From: Clostridium sp. NkU-1
GTDB lineage: Bacteria; Bacillota_A; Clostridia; Lachnospirales; Lachnospiraceae
DNA: 64,000 nucleotides
Assembly (NCBI GenBank): GCA_001312405.1
Contig: BBDR01000018.1
Location: 33,442-97,441 of the forward strand
Direction: 5' to 3'
Shown here: piece by piece, positions 55,615-64,000 of the stretch
How the letters are laid out: each line of letters begins with the position of its first letter
Numbering within the stretch: the first letter of the stretch is position 1
Position numbers and translations under genes: made by a program
The notes under the pieces: model-generated
The model's input: the letters and a program-made list of their open reading frames with translations, nothing else
Database searches by the model: none
Told to the model about the DNA's origin: nothing

Positions 55615-56283
55615 TTGGATAAAATGACAGAAAAGGAATTGACAGACAATGATAAACAGAGAAGATATGCTGGAGCTGACAAGCGGATGACCCTTGCCCG
55701 GACATCCTTTACAAGAATCGCAGGGTGTTATGTTGATAGGGAGGGAGAGTTTGATGGGAGTTTTAATACAAATTTCTTAAAATTACCTCCTTCAGAGCGA
55801 ACCAAAAAATTGAAGCTGGCAAAGGAGATTCCCTTTTCTGCCACCAATGTAAACTTAAAGAAATATGAATTTCCACAAAGCATGCGAAAGCCGGGGAGTA
55901 TGTGGCAGCTGCTTATGGCGATGAATGAATGCGGACTAAAAAATGATGCCCTGATGGACACATTTTATGATGTAGTCATGGAAAGCTACCATACGGATTT
56001 GGAATATGCCATTTTACTTTTCCATGATCGCTATGATATTCCGGCAAAGGCTTCGGATAAGGAGAGATTGTGGGAATCGGAAGAAGTGTTTGAATATATG
56101 ATTTGTGCTATCTGCCCGTTAGCAGGGGAGTATGAGCCGGGGAAACCGGAGTGTGGATTCTTATTCCCCGCATTTACAGACAGAAGCGGGGATCTGAATC
56201 ATATTGATGTATTTCAGGCAGATGCGGACCGGCCGCACAAAGAAATCTTGGAGGCATTGGGAATCGGCGGCTTGCCGTTCTGA
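55615..56283 (+). CDS. DUF4317 family protein (short form)
   Basis: Open frame of 222 residues from TTG 55615; the ATG at 55624 is an alternative start. It has DUF4317 segments: TSFTRIAGCYVDREGEF, MNECGLKNDALMDTFYDV, AILLFHDRYDIPAKASD, SEEVFEYMICAICPL and GFLFPAFTDRSGDLNHI. Full-length relatives are longer at the C-terminus, so this is either a short subfamily or is cut by an unseen frame break near 56280. It overlaps the next gene (TGATG). Function unknown. Confidence 0.72.
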   Translation: MDKMTEKELTDNDKQRRYAGADKRMTLARTSFTRIAGCYVDREGEFDGSFNTNFLKLPPSERTKKLKLAKEIPFSATNVNLKKYEFPQSMRKPGSMWQLLMAMNECGLKNDALMDTFYDVVMESYHTDLEYAILLFHDRYDIPAKASDKERLWESEEVFEYMICAICPLAGEYEPGKPECGFLFPAFTDRSGDLNHIDVFQADADRPHKEILEALGIGGLPF

Positions 56284-56776
56284 TGTGCATGGTAGGAATG
56301 ATGGCAGCCTTGACTGCTTGTAAAGACAGTGGAGCAGAAAAGACGGAAGCTGTTAAAAATCATTCCGATACCATTGAAAAGCAGCTGGATCTTATTTCTG
56401 GAAACGTTGCACTCTGGTGGGGAGATGACGAGATTCTTTATGGACGCTATGGTTATTCCGTTACGGATTTTAAGAAGAATGGCCGATTGGAAATTATTGC
56501 ATCCACCTGCCAGGGAAATGGCCTTTATACACACAGTTCTATCTGGGAGGTAAATGAGTCCATGGACGGATTGCTGACGGCCATTCTATTACGGAAGACC
56601 AGCACAATGTGATTGCGGATACCTTCTATGGAGATTTGGAAAAGCTGCAGGCCTCCCTCTCCTGGATAGAAGCTGATGATATTTCTGAGGCTGGAGATAA
56701 GACGATTGCTGAAATTAGTGGGGAAGCGGTCCGAAAACTCATAAGCAAGTCCTGGGCTGGGTTTCAGATAAAGTAA
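56283..56776 (+). CDS. Putative lipoprotein of unknown function (one frame break, start uncertain)
   Basis: The ATG at 56283 overlaps the DUF4317 stop. It gives a short hydrophobic run ending in AALTAC, a lipobox with Cys, but without the basic head that a signal peptide needs. The frame stays open upstream and there encodes GNRRLAVL directly before the hydrophobic run, so the true start may lie upstream. With a missing base restored near 56577 it continues through DGHSITEDQHNVIAD to a stop at 56774-56776, at least 164 residues. The mature part has WWGDDEILYGRYGYSV and a charged C-terminus. No family recognised. Confidence 0.55.
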
Positions 56777-56929
56777 ACCGGGGAAAATAGTTAGATTTAT
56801 AATAGAATCAACAATCAAAGCAGCTCTTAATGCAAAAATGGAACAGGGGTTAAACAAAGCTCATCCATTCTTGCATTAAGGGCTGTCTTTAATAGCAGGT
56901 ATCTTTCCAATGGTGCATTGGGCCGTCTC

Positions 56930-57914
56930 TTATAAATTAAAAGCCTTTCTAAATTCGCTTGGTGTAACCCCATGAACATCCTGAAAAGCAGCAGCAAATT
57001 TGGACGCATTTTTATAGCCGCACAGCTCCGAAATATCCCGGATGCTTAGATGGTCTGCAGACAAAAGCTGCATGGCACGTTTCATTTTTTTCCCTGCGGA
57101 TATAATCATAAAGGGGAATCTGATAAATGTTTTTAAAGCTTAAGCGTAATTTGCTCTCGCTCATATCTGCTATTTTTGTCAATTCTTCCATTGGCGGAAC
57201 CTGGAGAATGTTTTCGTCAATTTTCAGTTTCACAGAGTAAACTTTTTTTCTCATTTTCCCATGTTACATAGTTTCTGCGATTGCTCCTCCGATCTGGAGT
57301 TACCGGATAGTTTCTGGCGATTGAGCATAGCAGATGGAGCACCATTCCTTCAAAGGCGAGGAGGGGCATATCCGCATTGCGCACTGCCCAGCGGATCTGT
57401 TCTAATATCATCATGATATTTGATGTGTTGTAATGTTCTGTTTCCCATGCTTTTGCATCTTCAATGCTGATTTTTGGGGGATTGTTTCTTGTTTGCAAAA
57501 AGGGTTGTAAAAAGTCATCAAAAACAAGAACACTGGTAAAGCAGGTATGGGTTCCTTTTGGAAAGGTCAAATGAAATGGATGCTGGGGATTAACCAGAAC
57601 GTGGGTCATGGGGGTGAACGTGGTTGATGCCTTGCCCTGCTGGGAATATATTATGCTGCCGCAGTCAATACAAAAATCCACAAACATGGCTTTTTCACGT
57701 CTATGGAGTGTACAATTTTTTTATCTGGAGTAAACCATGCGCTGGAAACAAACAGGCCTTTTGCAGGACATGCTTCAACGATCCAGCCATTGGACCAGTG
57801 GGGCGGAAAGTAATATCCGGTCCCTGGTCCGTAGGTCCGCTGATCCAGGTTATATTTTTTCGCCATGGCTCCCCATGAGGCGGCTTGATATTCATTCATT
57901 GCATGATGGCTCAC
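56930..57914 (-). CDS. AraC family transcriptional regulator (three frame breaks)
   Basis: About 322-327 residues after correction, from ATG 57899 or GTG 57914. The N-terminal half is a ligand-sensing domain without a family name I can give. The C-terminus is an AraC double helix-turn-helix: MEELTKIADMSESKLRLSF, IYQIPLYDYIR, and, in the corrected frame, IRDISELCGYKNASKFAAA then HGVTPSEFRKAFNL. Breaks: a missing A near 57691, extra bases near 57245 and 57087. It is divergent from the iron-type importer operon, the standard layout for siderophore regulators such as YbtA or the Bacillus Btr type, so control of that operon is the best guess. Confidence 0.82.
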
Positions 57915-57972
57915 TTTCTAACTTTTATACCTTCAAATTATACATGAAAGAAGAAAAAAAGACAATGGAATG

Positions 57973-58001
57973 ATGCTCCAATTTGGTTTAATTATGCTCC
58001 A
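57973..58001. promoter_or_regulatory. Direct repeat, candidate AraC-regulator binding sites
   Basis: ATGCTCCA occurs at 57973-57980 and again at 57994-58001, exactly 21 bases apart (two helical turns) in the same orientation. This is the form of AraC-family half-sites, and lies in the gap between the AraC gene and the importer operon. Confidence 0.45.
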
Positions 58002-58106
58002 TATAGCTAAGAATAAAATAAAAAAAAGTATCAGGAATCAACGGAAAACAGTGTGTTTGAGCAGTTACATGAAAAATAAGCTTCTTCGTAATGGACTCAG
58101 GCCATA

Positions 58107-58159
58107 TTGACGTATATTTTTTATTGTGTTAGTATTCTGATTAGTTAGTTGAGACTAAC
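58107..58159 (+). promoter_or_regulatory. Candidate promoter and operator of the iron-type importer operon
   Basis: TTGACG (58107-58112) and TAGTAT (58130-58135) are 17 bases apart. A perfect inverted repeat GTTAGT-TGAG-ACTAAC (58144-58159) begins eight bases after the -10, at the likely start of transcription. The repeat, with its TTAG/CTAA arms, resembles DtxR/IdeR-type metal-repressor boxes more than a Fur box. Confidence 0.55.
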
Positions 58160-58228
58160 ATAAAGGGAAAGAAAGTAAACTCTCAAGCTGTAAGAAGGAA
58201 AATTATCACAACTTTAAGGAGAATTGAT

Positions 58229-59162
58229 ATGAAGAAATCAGGGTCTATATTTTGTTTCATGTTCGCGCTTTTATTTGCGCTGACAGGATGCAGCAGTGTA
58301 AACCGGGAAAACCCTAAAGCGCCGGACATGCACACAATAAATACAGTAATGGGAGAAATAGAAGTGCCAAAAGAGCCACAGCGTGTAGTCGTGAACTGGT
58401 ACATAGGAGATGTGCTTTCTTTAGATTTGAATGTGGTTGGATACAATGCATGGGAACAGGAAACCATGCCATTTTATAATAAGTTCTCTTCGGATTCCAA
58501 GCTGGAAAACTGGGCAGCAGAAGATATTATGGCTGCGGAGCCGGATTTGATTATTACTTATCAGACAGAGGATTTTGAAAAGTTTGGGAAAATAGCTCCG
58601 GTACTGGTCATTCCAGAAGAAAGCGTAAGCTCTATTGAGCGTCTGCGCATCATTGGAGAGGCTACAGGAAAGGTGAAAGAAGCAGAAGCCTTGATTGGGG
58701 ATTTTGAAGAAAAGCTTGCCGCAGCAAAGGAGGAGCTGCAAAGCGAAAAATACCAGGGGAAAACATTCAGCATTCTGGAAGACTGGGGTCCAACCGGTGA
58801 TTGGAACGGTGTGGCCTATGAAACTGGTTCCAGAGGAGGAACTTTGGTTTATAACTATCTTGGTCTTAAAAAAACCGGAGAAGCTGGAGAAACTGGTGGA
58901 AGAATCCGGTAACAGCAGAGGGACTTTAAGCTATGAGGTCGCTCATGAATATTTCGGAGATTATATATTATGGTTCCAGCAGGAAGGAAAAGAATCAGAA
59001 TATGCAAAGACAGATATTTGGAAAAGCATTCCTGCTGTTGCAGAAGGCCGGATTGCAGAAATCCCGGGAAAGTATCAGGGGTTGTTCTACTATTCTGATA
59101 TAGCCAGCTTATCTGCACAGTTGGATTATACGGTTTCTGCAATTCAGGGAATGTCAGAATAA
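58229..59162 (+). CDS. Iron-siderophore/haem-type ABC binding lipoprotein 1 (one frame break)
   Basis: Corrected length 310 residues. ATG at 58229 follows AAGGAG. The signal peptide ends in FALTGCSS, a lipobox. The mature part is a class III (FhuD/FecB/BtuF) binding fold: INTVMGEIEVPKEPQRVVV at the start of the first lobe, AEDIMAAEPDLIIT, and IERLRIIGEATGKVKEAEALI in the linking helix. The break is an extra A near 58870. This class binds siderophores, haem or cobalamin; iron-siderophore is most common with this gene set. A second paralogous lipoprotein follows 25 bases later. Confidence 0.88.
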
Positions 59163-59187
59163 GAATCAGAGTGAAGGAGCAGTTCTC

Positions 59188-60090
59188 ATGTTGAGATTAA
59201 AAAAATATAAGACGGCGCTTTTCATGGCGCTTGGGGCTGGAATGCTGCTTTCAGCCTGCAGTTTAAAAGAGCAGAAAACCGGCGGCGAAACTAGAGTTAT
59301 AAAGACCGTTCATGGAGAAGTTGAGGTACCGGCGGATCCCCAGAGAGTCATTGTAACGTATTGTATGGGAGATGTTTTGGCCCTTGGATTAAAGCCTGTG
59401 GCAACTTATGATGCCGGGGGAAAAGCATATGAAAAGGAAGTGGAAGGTCTACCGGTTTGGGATAAATTTGAAGCAGAAGAAATTTTATCTTATGATCCGG
59501 ATTTGATTTTAGTAGTGAATCAGGAGCAGTATGATATTGCTTCTAAAATTGCACCTACGGTATGGCTTCCTTTTACAGAACTGTCCTTAGAGGAACGGGT
59601 CCGTTTCTTAGGGGAAGTGCTGAATCGCCAGGATGAGGCGGAAAAGGCTTTGGAAAATTTTGAACAAAAGTTGAAAGAAGCAAAGGAAGAGCTTGCAGAA
59701 AAACAAATTATGGACAAAACAGTCAGTATTTTCGGGACAGATGCAAATGGCAGCATTTGGGTATTTGGTGATAAGTGGGGCCGCGGCGGTGACTTGATTT
59801 ACAGCCACCTGGGGTTTAAGGCACCGGAGATCGTTCAAAATGAAATCATCGCAAAAGACCAGTACCGGGATGTGTCCATGGAAGTGATCCAGGATTATGC
59901 AGGAGACTATTTAATCCTGTCCGGAGATACTGAAGAGCTGAATGGAAACACCATTTGGGAATCGCTCCCAGCAGTAAAAAATGGAAGAACCATTCCCATT
60001 GATTTTACTCTGTTTTATGATATTGACATCTACTCATCCAGTGTACAGTTGGATTATCTTTTGGAGGCGATGTTAAATATGCCTGAGTAG
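59188..60090 (+). CDS. Iron-siderophore/haem-type ABC binding lipoprotein 2
   Basis: Intact 300 residues, a paralogue of the preceding gene. Lipobox LLSACS near residue 22; mature protein begins TRVIKTVHGEVEVPADPQRVIV, then CMGDVLALGLKPV, AEEILSYDPDLILVV and EERVRFLGEVLNRQDEAEKAL. The two proteins share order and motifs but differ throughout, so the duplication is old. Both may feed the same permease pair with different ligands. Followed by the first permease gene after 33 bases. Confidence 0.9.
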   Translation: MLRLKKYKTALFMALGAGMLLSACSLKEQKTGGETRVIKTVHGEVEVPADPQRVIVTYCMGDVLALGLKPVATYDAGGKAYEKEVEGLPVWDKFEAEEILSYDPDLILVVNQEQYDIASKIAPTVWLPFTELSLEERVRFLGEVLNRQDEAEKALENFEQKLKEAKEELAEKQIMDKTVSIFGTDANGSIWVFGDKWGRGGDLIYSHLGFKAPEIVQNEIIAKDQYRDVSMEVIQDYAGDYLILSGDTEELNGNTIWESLPAVKNGRTIPIDFTLFYDIDIYSSSVQLDYLLEAMLNMPE

Positions 60091-60123
60091 CTTGATAGCC
60101 ATTACGGAAAGGAACAGGCTTCA

Positions 60124-61151
60124 ATGAAAACTACATCAATAAAGCGGCGGTGGAAAGGCTCCGCCGGCTTTGCTATTTATATGATTCTTGGATTTGGACT
60201 TTTAATTTTCATGTCGGCGGCATCCATTTCTTTTGGTGCTGCCGACATGCGCCTTGCCACTGCCTGGGAGGCAATCTTTCGATTTAATCCCAATTTGACA
60301 GAGCATCAGATTATTCAGACCCTTCGGCTTCCACGTACCGTGGCAGATTTAATAGTGGGATGCAGTCTGGCAATTTGCGGAGCAATCATGCAGGGAACAA
60401 CACGGAATCCCCTTGCTGACTCCGGACTTATGGGAATCAGCTCCGGAGCACCTTTGCCATGGCGTTTTGTATGGCATTCCTGCCGGGACGCACCTATGGC
60501 CAGACCATTTTGTTTGCATGTACGGGAGCTGCAGCTGCAACAGCCATGACCTATTTTATTGCTTCTCTTGGAAAAGGAGGAATGACGCCTCAGCGTCTTG
60601 TATTGGCAGGAATTTCTATTTCCATGCTGTTTGGAGCATTCAGCCAGTTCCTCTCCATTAAATACCGTCTTGGCCATGCCCTTGCTTATTGGACAGCAGG
60701 AGGAACAGCAGGAGCCAAATGGAGCGAGCTTATGATGATCCTCCCTCTTTTTGCAGCAGGAGTTCTGGCGGCGTTTTGGCTTTCTCCATCGGTCACTGTG
60801 CTGAGTTTAGGGGAAGAAGTTGCAGCCGGGTTGGGATTAAAGACCAGATTGGTCAAAGGAATTTCTACACTGATAGTGCTGCTTCTTACCGGGCTTTCTG
60901 TCATTATCGTAGGGCCGGTTGGTTTTGTTGGACTCATTACCCCTCACATTGTCCGATATATGGTAGGGGTGGACTACCGGTATATCATTCCTGCTTCAGG
61001 GCTTTATGGAGCTTTGCTTACGGTTTTTGCCGATTTAATAGGACGACTAATCAATAAACCTTATGAGACGCCAATTGGCATCATATTTGCTGTGATCGGT
61101 GTTCCTTATTTCCTTTATCTTGCAAGAAAGCAAAGGAGGGAATTTGAATGA
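60124..61151 (+). CDS. FecCD family ABC permease 1 (one frame break)
   Basis: Corrected length 342 residues with about nine to ten membrane helices. Family signatures: [20 protein letters not shown] and [24 protein letters not shown], which contains the break (a missing base near 60450), then [19 protein letters not shown] and [13 protein letters not shown]. It forms a heterodimer with the next gene product, whose ATG overlaps the end of this gene by four bases. Imports the ferric-siderophore or haem delivered by the lipoproteins. Confidence 0.92.
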
Positions 61152-62137
61152 AAAAAAAGTTTCTTTTTCTGATTATGGTAATCTTAATGGCAGTAATAGC
61201 TGTGATCAGCATTAACTCTGGAAAAATGAATCTCACTCCAGGAGAAGTTTTAAATGTGATCACAGGAAAAGGCACTCCGCAGCAAAACTTAATTATTTTG
61301 GAATTCCGCCTTCCCCGTATTATTCTGTCAATCCTTGTGGGAGTGGGAATGGGTGTTTCCGGCTGTATCATGCAGAGCCTTTTGCGAAACGATATGGCAA
61401 GTCCCGGTACTTTAGGAATCAGCTCCGGTTCCGGGCTGTTTGTATTGATTTTTGTAGTATTGTTTTCTGCTAAGACGGTGTCATCTGCAATTTTGATGCC
61501 ATTACTTTCCTTTTGCGGAGGAATGACCGCTGCAGGATTGATTTTTCTGCTTTCTTATAGAAAAGGGAAAGACATTTCCCCTACAGGGCTGATTTTAACA
61601 GGTGTTGCGCTGGGAAGCGGATATGGAGCTTTAACTACACTGCTGACTCTTAAGCTGGATCAGAATGAGATGGATTTTATACAGCGCTGGAGCGCCGGCA
61701 GTTTGTGGGGAGATGAATGGCGTTATCTTGTCATACTGATTCCATGGACATTGATTTTATGCGGATATGTATTTTATAAAGCTCATATTCTAAACATTCT
61801 TAACCTTGGAAATGAAACGGCTTCAGGCCTTGGTGCGGCAGTAAAGCCTGAATTTATCGGTTTGACCGTAGCAGCAGTAGCACTTTCTTCTGGCAGCGTA
61901 TCGCTGGGTGGAAACTTCTTTTTCGTAGGGATGATTTCCCCTCATATGGCAAGAAAATTGATGGGGCCAGACCATAAATGGTTCCTTCCTGCCTCCGGGC
62001 TTTGCGGTGCGATCATTGTATTGCTTGCAGATACCATAACAAGAACCATCAGCCTGGGGGCAGATGTGCCTACAGGTATTGTAATTACAGTGCTTAGTAC
62101 CCCGTACTTTTTATATTTATTGGCCAAAGAAAATTAA
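61148..62137 (+). CDS. FecCD family ABC permease 2
   Basis: Intact 329-residue membrane protein; partner of the preceding permease. Shows LEFRLPRIILSILVGVGMGV, SGCIMQSLLRNDMASPGTLG, and near the end FFVGMISPHMARKLMG and DVPTGIVITVLSTPYFLYLL, all typical of the family. The start overlaps the previous gene (ATGA), which implies translational coupling. It is followed 10 bases later by the ATPase gene. Confidence 0.93.
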   Translation: MKKKFLFLIMVILMAVIAVISINSGKMNLTPGEVLNVITGKGTPQQNLIILEFRLPRIILSILVGVGMGVSGCIMQSLLRNDMASPGTLGISSGSGLFVLIFVVLFSAKTVSSAILMPLLSFCGGMTAAGLIFLLSYRKGKDISPTGLILTGVALGSGYGALTTLLTLKLDQNEMDFIQRWSAGSLWGDEWRYLVILIPWTLILCGYVFYKAHILNILNLGNETASGLGAAVKPEFIGLTVAAVALSSGSVSLGGNFFFVGMISPHMARKLMGPDHKWFLPASGLCGAIIVLLADTITRTISLGADVPTGIVITVLSTPYFLYLLAKEN

Positions 62138-62147
62138 GGAGGAATGT

Positions 62148-62967
62148 ATGAATAGTATCACAACAAAAAAATTAGACATTGCCTATGACAACGCTCTGAT
62201 AGTGGAGAATTTGGATATGGTAATTCCTCATAAAAAATCACTTCCATCATTGGCCCCAACGGATGCGGGAAATCCACAGTGCTAAAAGCCATCGGGCGCA
62301 TTTTAAAACCAAAAAAACGGAATGGTTTATTTAGATGGAAGTGATATCTCAATACTTCCCACTAAGGAAATTGCAAAAAAAATGGCGATTTTGCCCCAAT
62401 CACCTTCTGCTCCCAGCGGGCTGACGGTAAGTGAACTGGTTGCATATGGGCGGTTTCCTCACCAAAGCGGGTTTGGAAAATTGACTCCTGAGGATAAAAA
62501 GATTGTACGGTGGGCAATTTCGGCAACCAAGCTTTTGGATTTGGAGCATCGGGAGGTAAATACATTATCCGGGGGACAGCGGCAAAGAGTCTGGATTGCA
62601 TGCACTTGCCCAGCAGACAGATCTGATTTTGCTTGACGAACCCACTACTTATCTGGATCTGGCTCATCAGCTTGAAGTATTGGAGCTTTTACACGGACTG
62701 AACCGCAGCCAGGGCTGCACCATTGCCATGGTTCTTCATGATTTGAATTTGGCGGCACGTTTTTCTGACTATATGATTGCGGTCCGGGGAGGGAAAGTCA
62801 TTAAGCACGGCAGCCCGGAAGAAGTAATGGTACCTCATGTTTTAAAGGAGACATTTTCCATTGATGCTGAAATTGTAAAGGAACCAAGAACAGGACGGCC
62901 CGTGTGCCTGACGTATGCTCTTTTACATCAGGAACGTCTGTCCCATAAGGAGGCGATTTCTGTATGA
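62148..62967 (+). CDS. ABC importer ATPase, FecE/FhuC type (several frame breaks)
   Basis: Corrected length about 272 residues. The ATG at 62148 follows AAGGAGG. The Walker A region is disturbed by at least two missing bases near 62240-62275; repaired it reads [15 protein letters not shown]. The Q-loop is ILPQSP, the ABC signature [12 protein letters not shown], Walker [14 protein letters not shown] and the switch His in [12 protein letters not shown]. Other breaks: an extra A near 62320 and one near 62600. The end overlaps the next gene by four bases. It powers the two FecCD permeases. Confidence 0.9.
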
Positions 62968-64000
62968 GAACAGCACTGCGGATATTCCGGGAGGCCAAAA
63001 GGTACCGGATCCATCTGATATTTGCACTTTTTGCCCTCGTGGTATCTACGGCAGCCGGGTTTTATGCGCCGTGGGCTTTAAGGGAATTAACGGCACTTGC
63101 TACAGAAGGAATCGGTAATTTTCAGGCTCAGGCCCTGCGTATCGGACTGTCTCTTCTTGGCGCAGCTACAATCCAGCGGCAGGAACTTCTGCGGCCGGAT
63201 ATTTAAATCATTATGCAGCCCTTCACTATGTGGCGGATTTACGAAAGCGGCTTTACGGCAAACTGCAGCATATGAGCTTAAGTTATTTTCACAAAAGCAG
63301 GACAGGCGATCTCACCAGCCGTGTCGTGAATGATGCGCTGGATGCAGAGGTACTTTTGGCACATGTGATTCCGGATTTTGCAGTCAACGTTCTTACCTTT
63401 ATAGGGGTGGGAGCTTTGCTGTTTACGATCAATGGAAAGCTTGCATGGTAAGTCTGGTTACCATACCGTTTCTTCTGGGAATTACCATGTGGCAGAGCCG
63501 TCATGTATCCCCTACGTGGAAAGAAAATTCCCGGGTAAGAGGGGAACTTGCAGGAAAGGTGCAGGACAATCTTTCCGGCATCAAAGAAATTCAGATTTTT
63601 AATCAGCAAAGCCATGAGGAACGTAAGGTTGCAAATCTTTCGCTTCGCCACAGCTTAGCCTATCTTCGTGCAAGCTTCTTTTTTGAAACAACTTATCCTT
63701 TGCTTGCCTTTGTCACTGCACTGGGAACGGTGATTGTCGTCGTTTATGGCGGGTACCTGGTGGGAACCGGGGAAGTGGAGATTGCAGACATTGTTGGATT
63801 TGTTATGTATCTGTCCATGTTTTATGGTCCTGTAAAAAGCTTTTCCGCTCTTGCGGAAAGGGCAGGAGAAGCCGGAGCCGGGTGTAAACGGGTATTTGAT
63901 GTGTTTGATGAAATCCCGGAAGTAAAGGAAAAGAAGTATGCAAAAACCCTTAATCGGGTTCAAGGTGAAATTGTACTGAAAGATCTTTCTTTTTCTTATC
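62964..64000 (+). CDS. ABC exporter with fused membrane and ATPase domains, N-terminal part
   Basis: Cut by the window end, with about 345 residues visible. It begins [20 protein letters not shown] and shows the six-helix type I exporter membrane domain: FYAPWALRELTALATEG, LSYFHKSRTGDLTSRVVND (the usual coupling-helix segment), HVIPDFAVNVLTFIGVG, GELAGKVQDNLSGIKEIQIF and FETTYPLLAFVTALGTVIVV. The last residues EIVLKDLSFSY start the nucleotide-binding domain. Two frame breaks lie near 63173 and 63448. It overlaps the importer ATPase by four bases (ATGA). In several iron operons a pair of such half-exporters (YbtP/Q-like) follows the binding proteins and may move siderophore; that role is inference. 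Confidence 0.88.

Noticed and set aside
58144..58159. Fur box upstream of the importer
   Set aside because: The sequence lacks the GATAAT-type hexamers of Fur boxes; the TTAG/CTAA symmetry fits DtxR-type sites better.

Overview
The window looks like a chromosomal segment from a Lachnospiraceae-type Clostridium (order Lachnospirales; the Lacrimispora / [Clostridium] saccharolyticum group is my best guess). The reasons are the gene order mnmG-rsmG-parA-parB with parS sites, a Gram-positive LPXTG surface protein, the families DUF4446, DUF3881, DUF4317 and type II pantothenate kinase, a BirA-type operator and strong AGGAGG ribosome binding sites. The species is inference. A caution applies everywhere: about seventy one-base (sometimes two-base) frame breaks, nearly all in homopolymer runs and mostly extra bases, cut most genes, including parA, parB and adhE. 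Removing them restores lengths divisible by three, so I treat them as sequence error and give each gene as one feature from its real start to its real stop.

Layout. 1-4.9 kb: origin-proximal housekeeping block (mnmG end, rsmG, an alpha/beta hydrolase, parA, parB, a DUF4446 protein) with three perfect 16-bp parS palindromes. 4.9-10.9 kb: coaW, adhE with a near-consensus promoter, nudC, and bioY under a BirA-like operator. 11.0-26.4 kb: one gene for a giant (about 5,126 residue) secreted adhesin made of many SpaA/Cna-B-like modules and ending in an LPKTG sortase signal. 26.4-29.0 kb: gdhA and a DUF3881 protein. 29.1-33.4 kb: tRNA-Arg(CCU) followed by a small accessory island bounded by two copies of a hairpin repeat. 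It holds a deleted IS3-family element, an ATPase stub, an IS91-family fragment and three small genes arranged with repeated leaders and terminators.

33.6-53.9 kb: a carbohydrate locus. It contains GH125 and GH38 alpha-mannosidases, a GH4 glycosidase, a PfkB sugar kinase, a complete permease/permease/lipoprotein set of an ABC sugar importer (no ATPase), a YesM/YesN-type two-component system, three phosphoesterase-like proteins (two PHP, one EEP), an M17 aminopeptidase and two proteins I do not recognise. Together these suggest uptake and intracellular breakdown of an alpha-mannose-rich glycan or glycopeptide, perhaps phosphorylated. 54.0-56.8 kb: small membrane and hypothetical genes (DUF1189, DUF4317, a lipoprotein). 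56.9-64.0 kb: an AraC regulator divergent from an iron-siderophore or haem-type importer (two binding lipoproteins, two FecCD permeases, one ATPase) that runs with a 4-base overlap into an ABC exporter gene cut by the window end.
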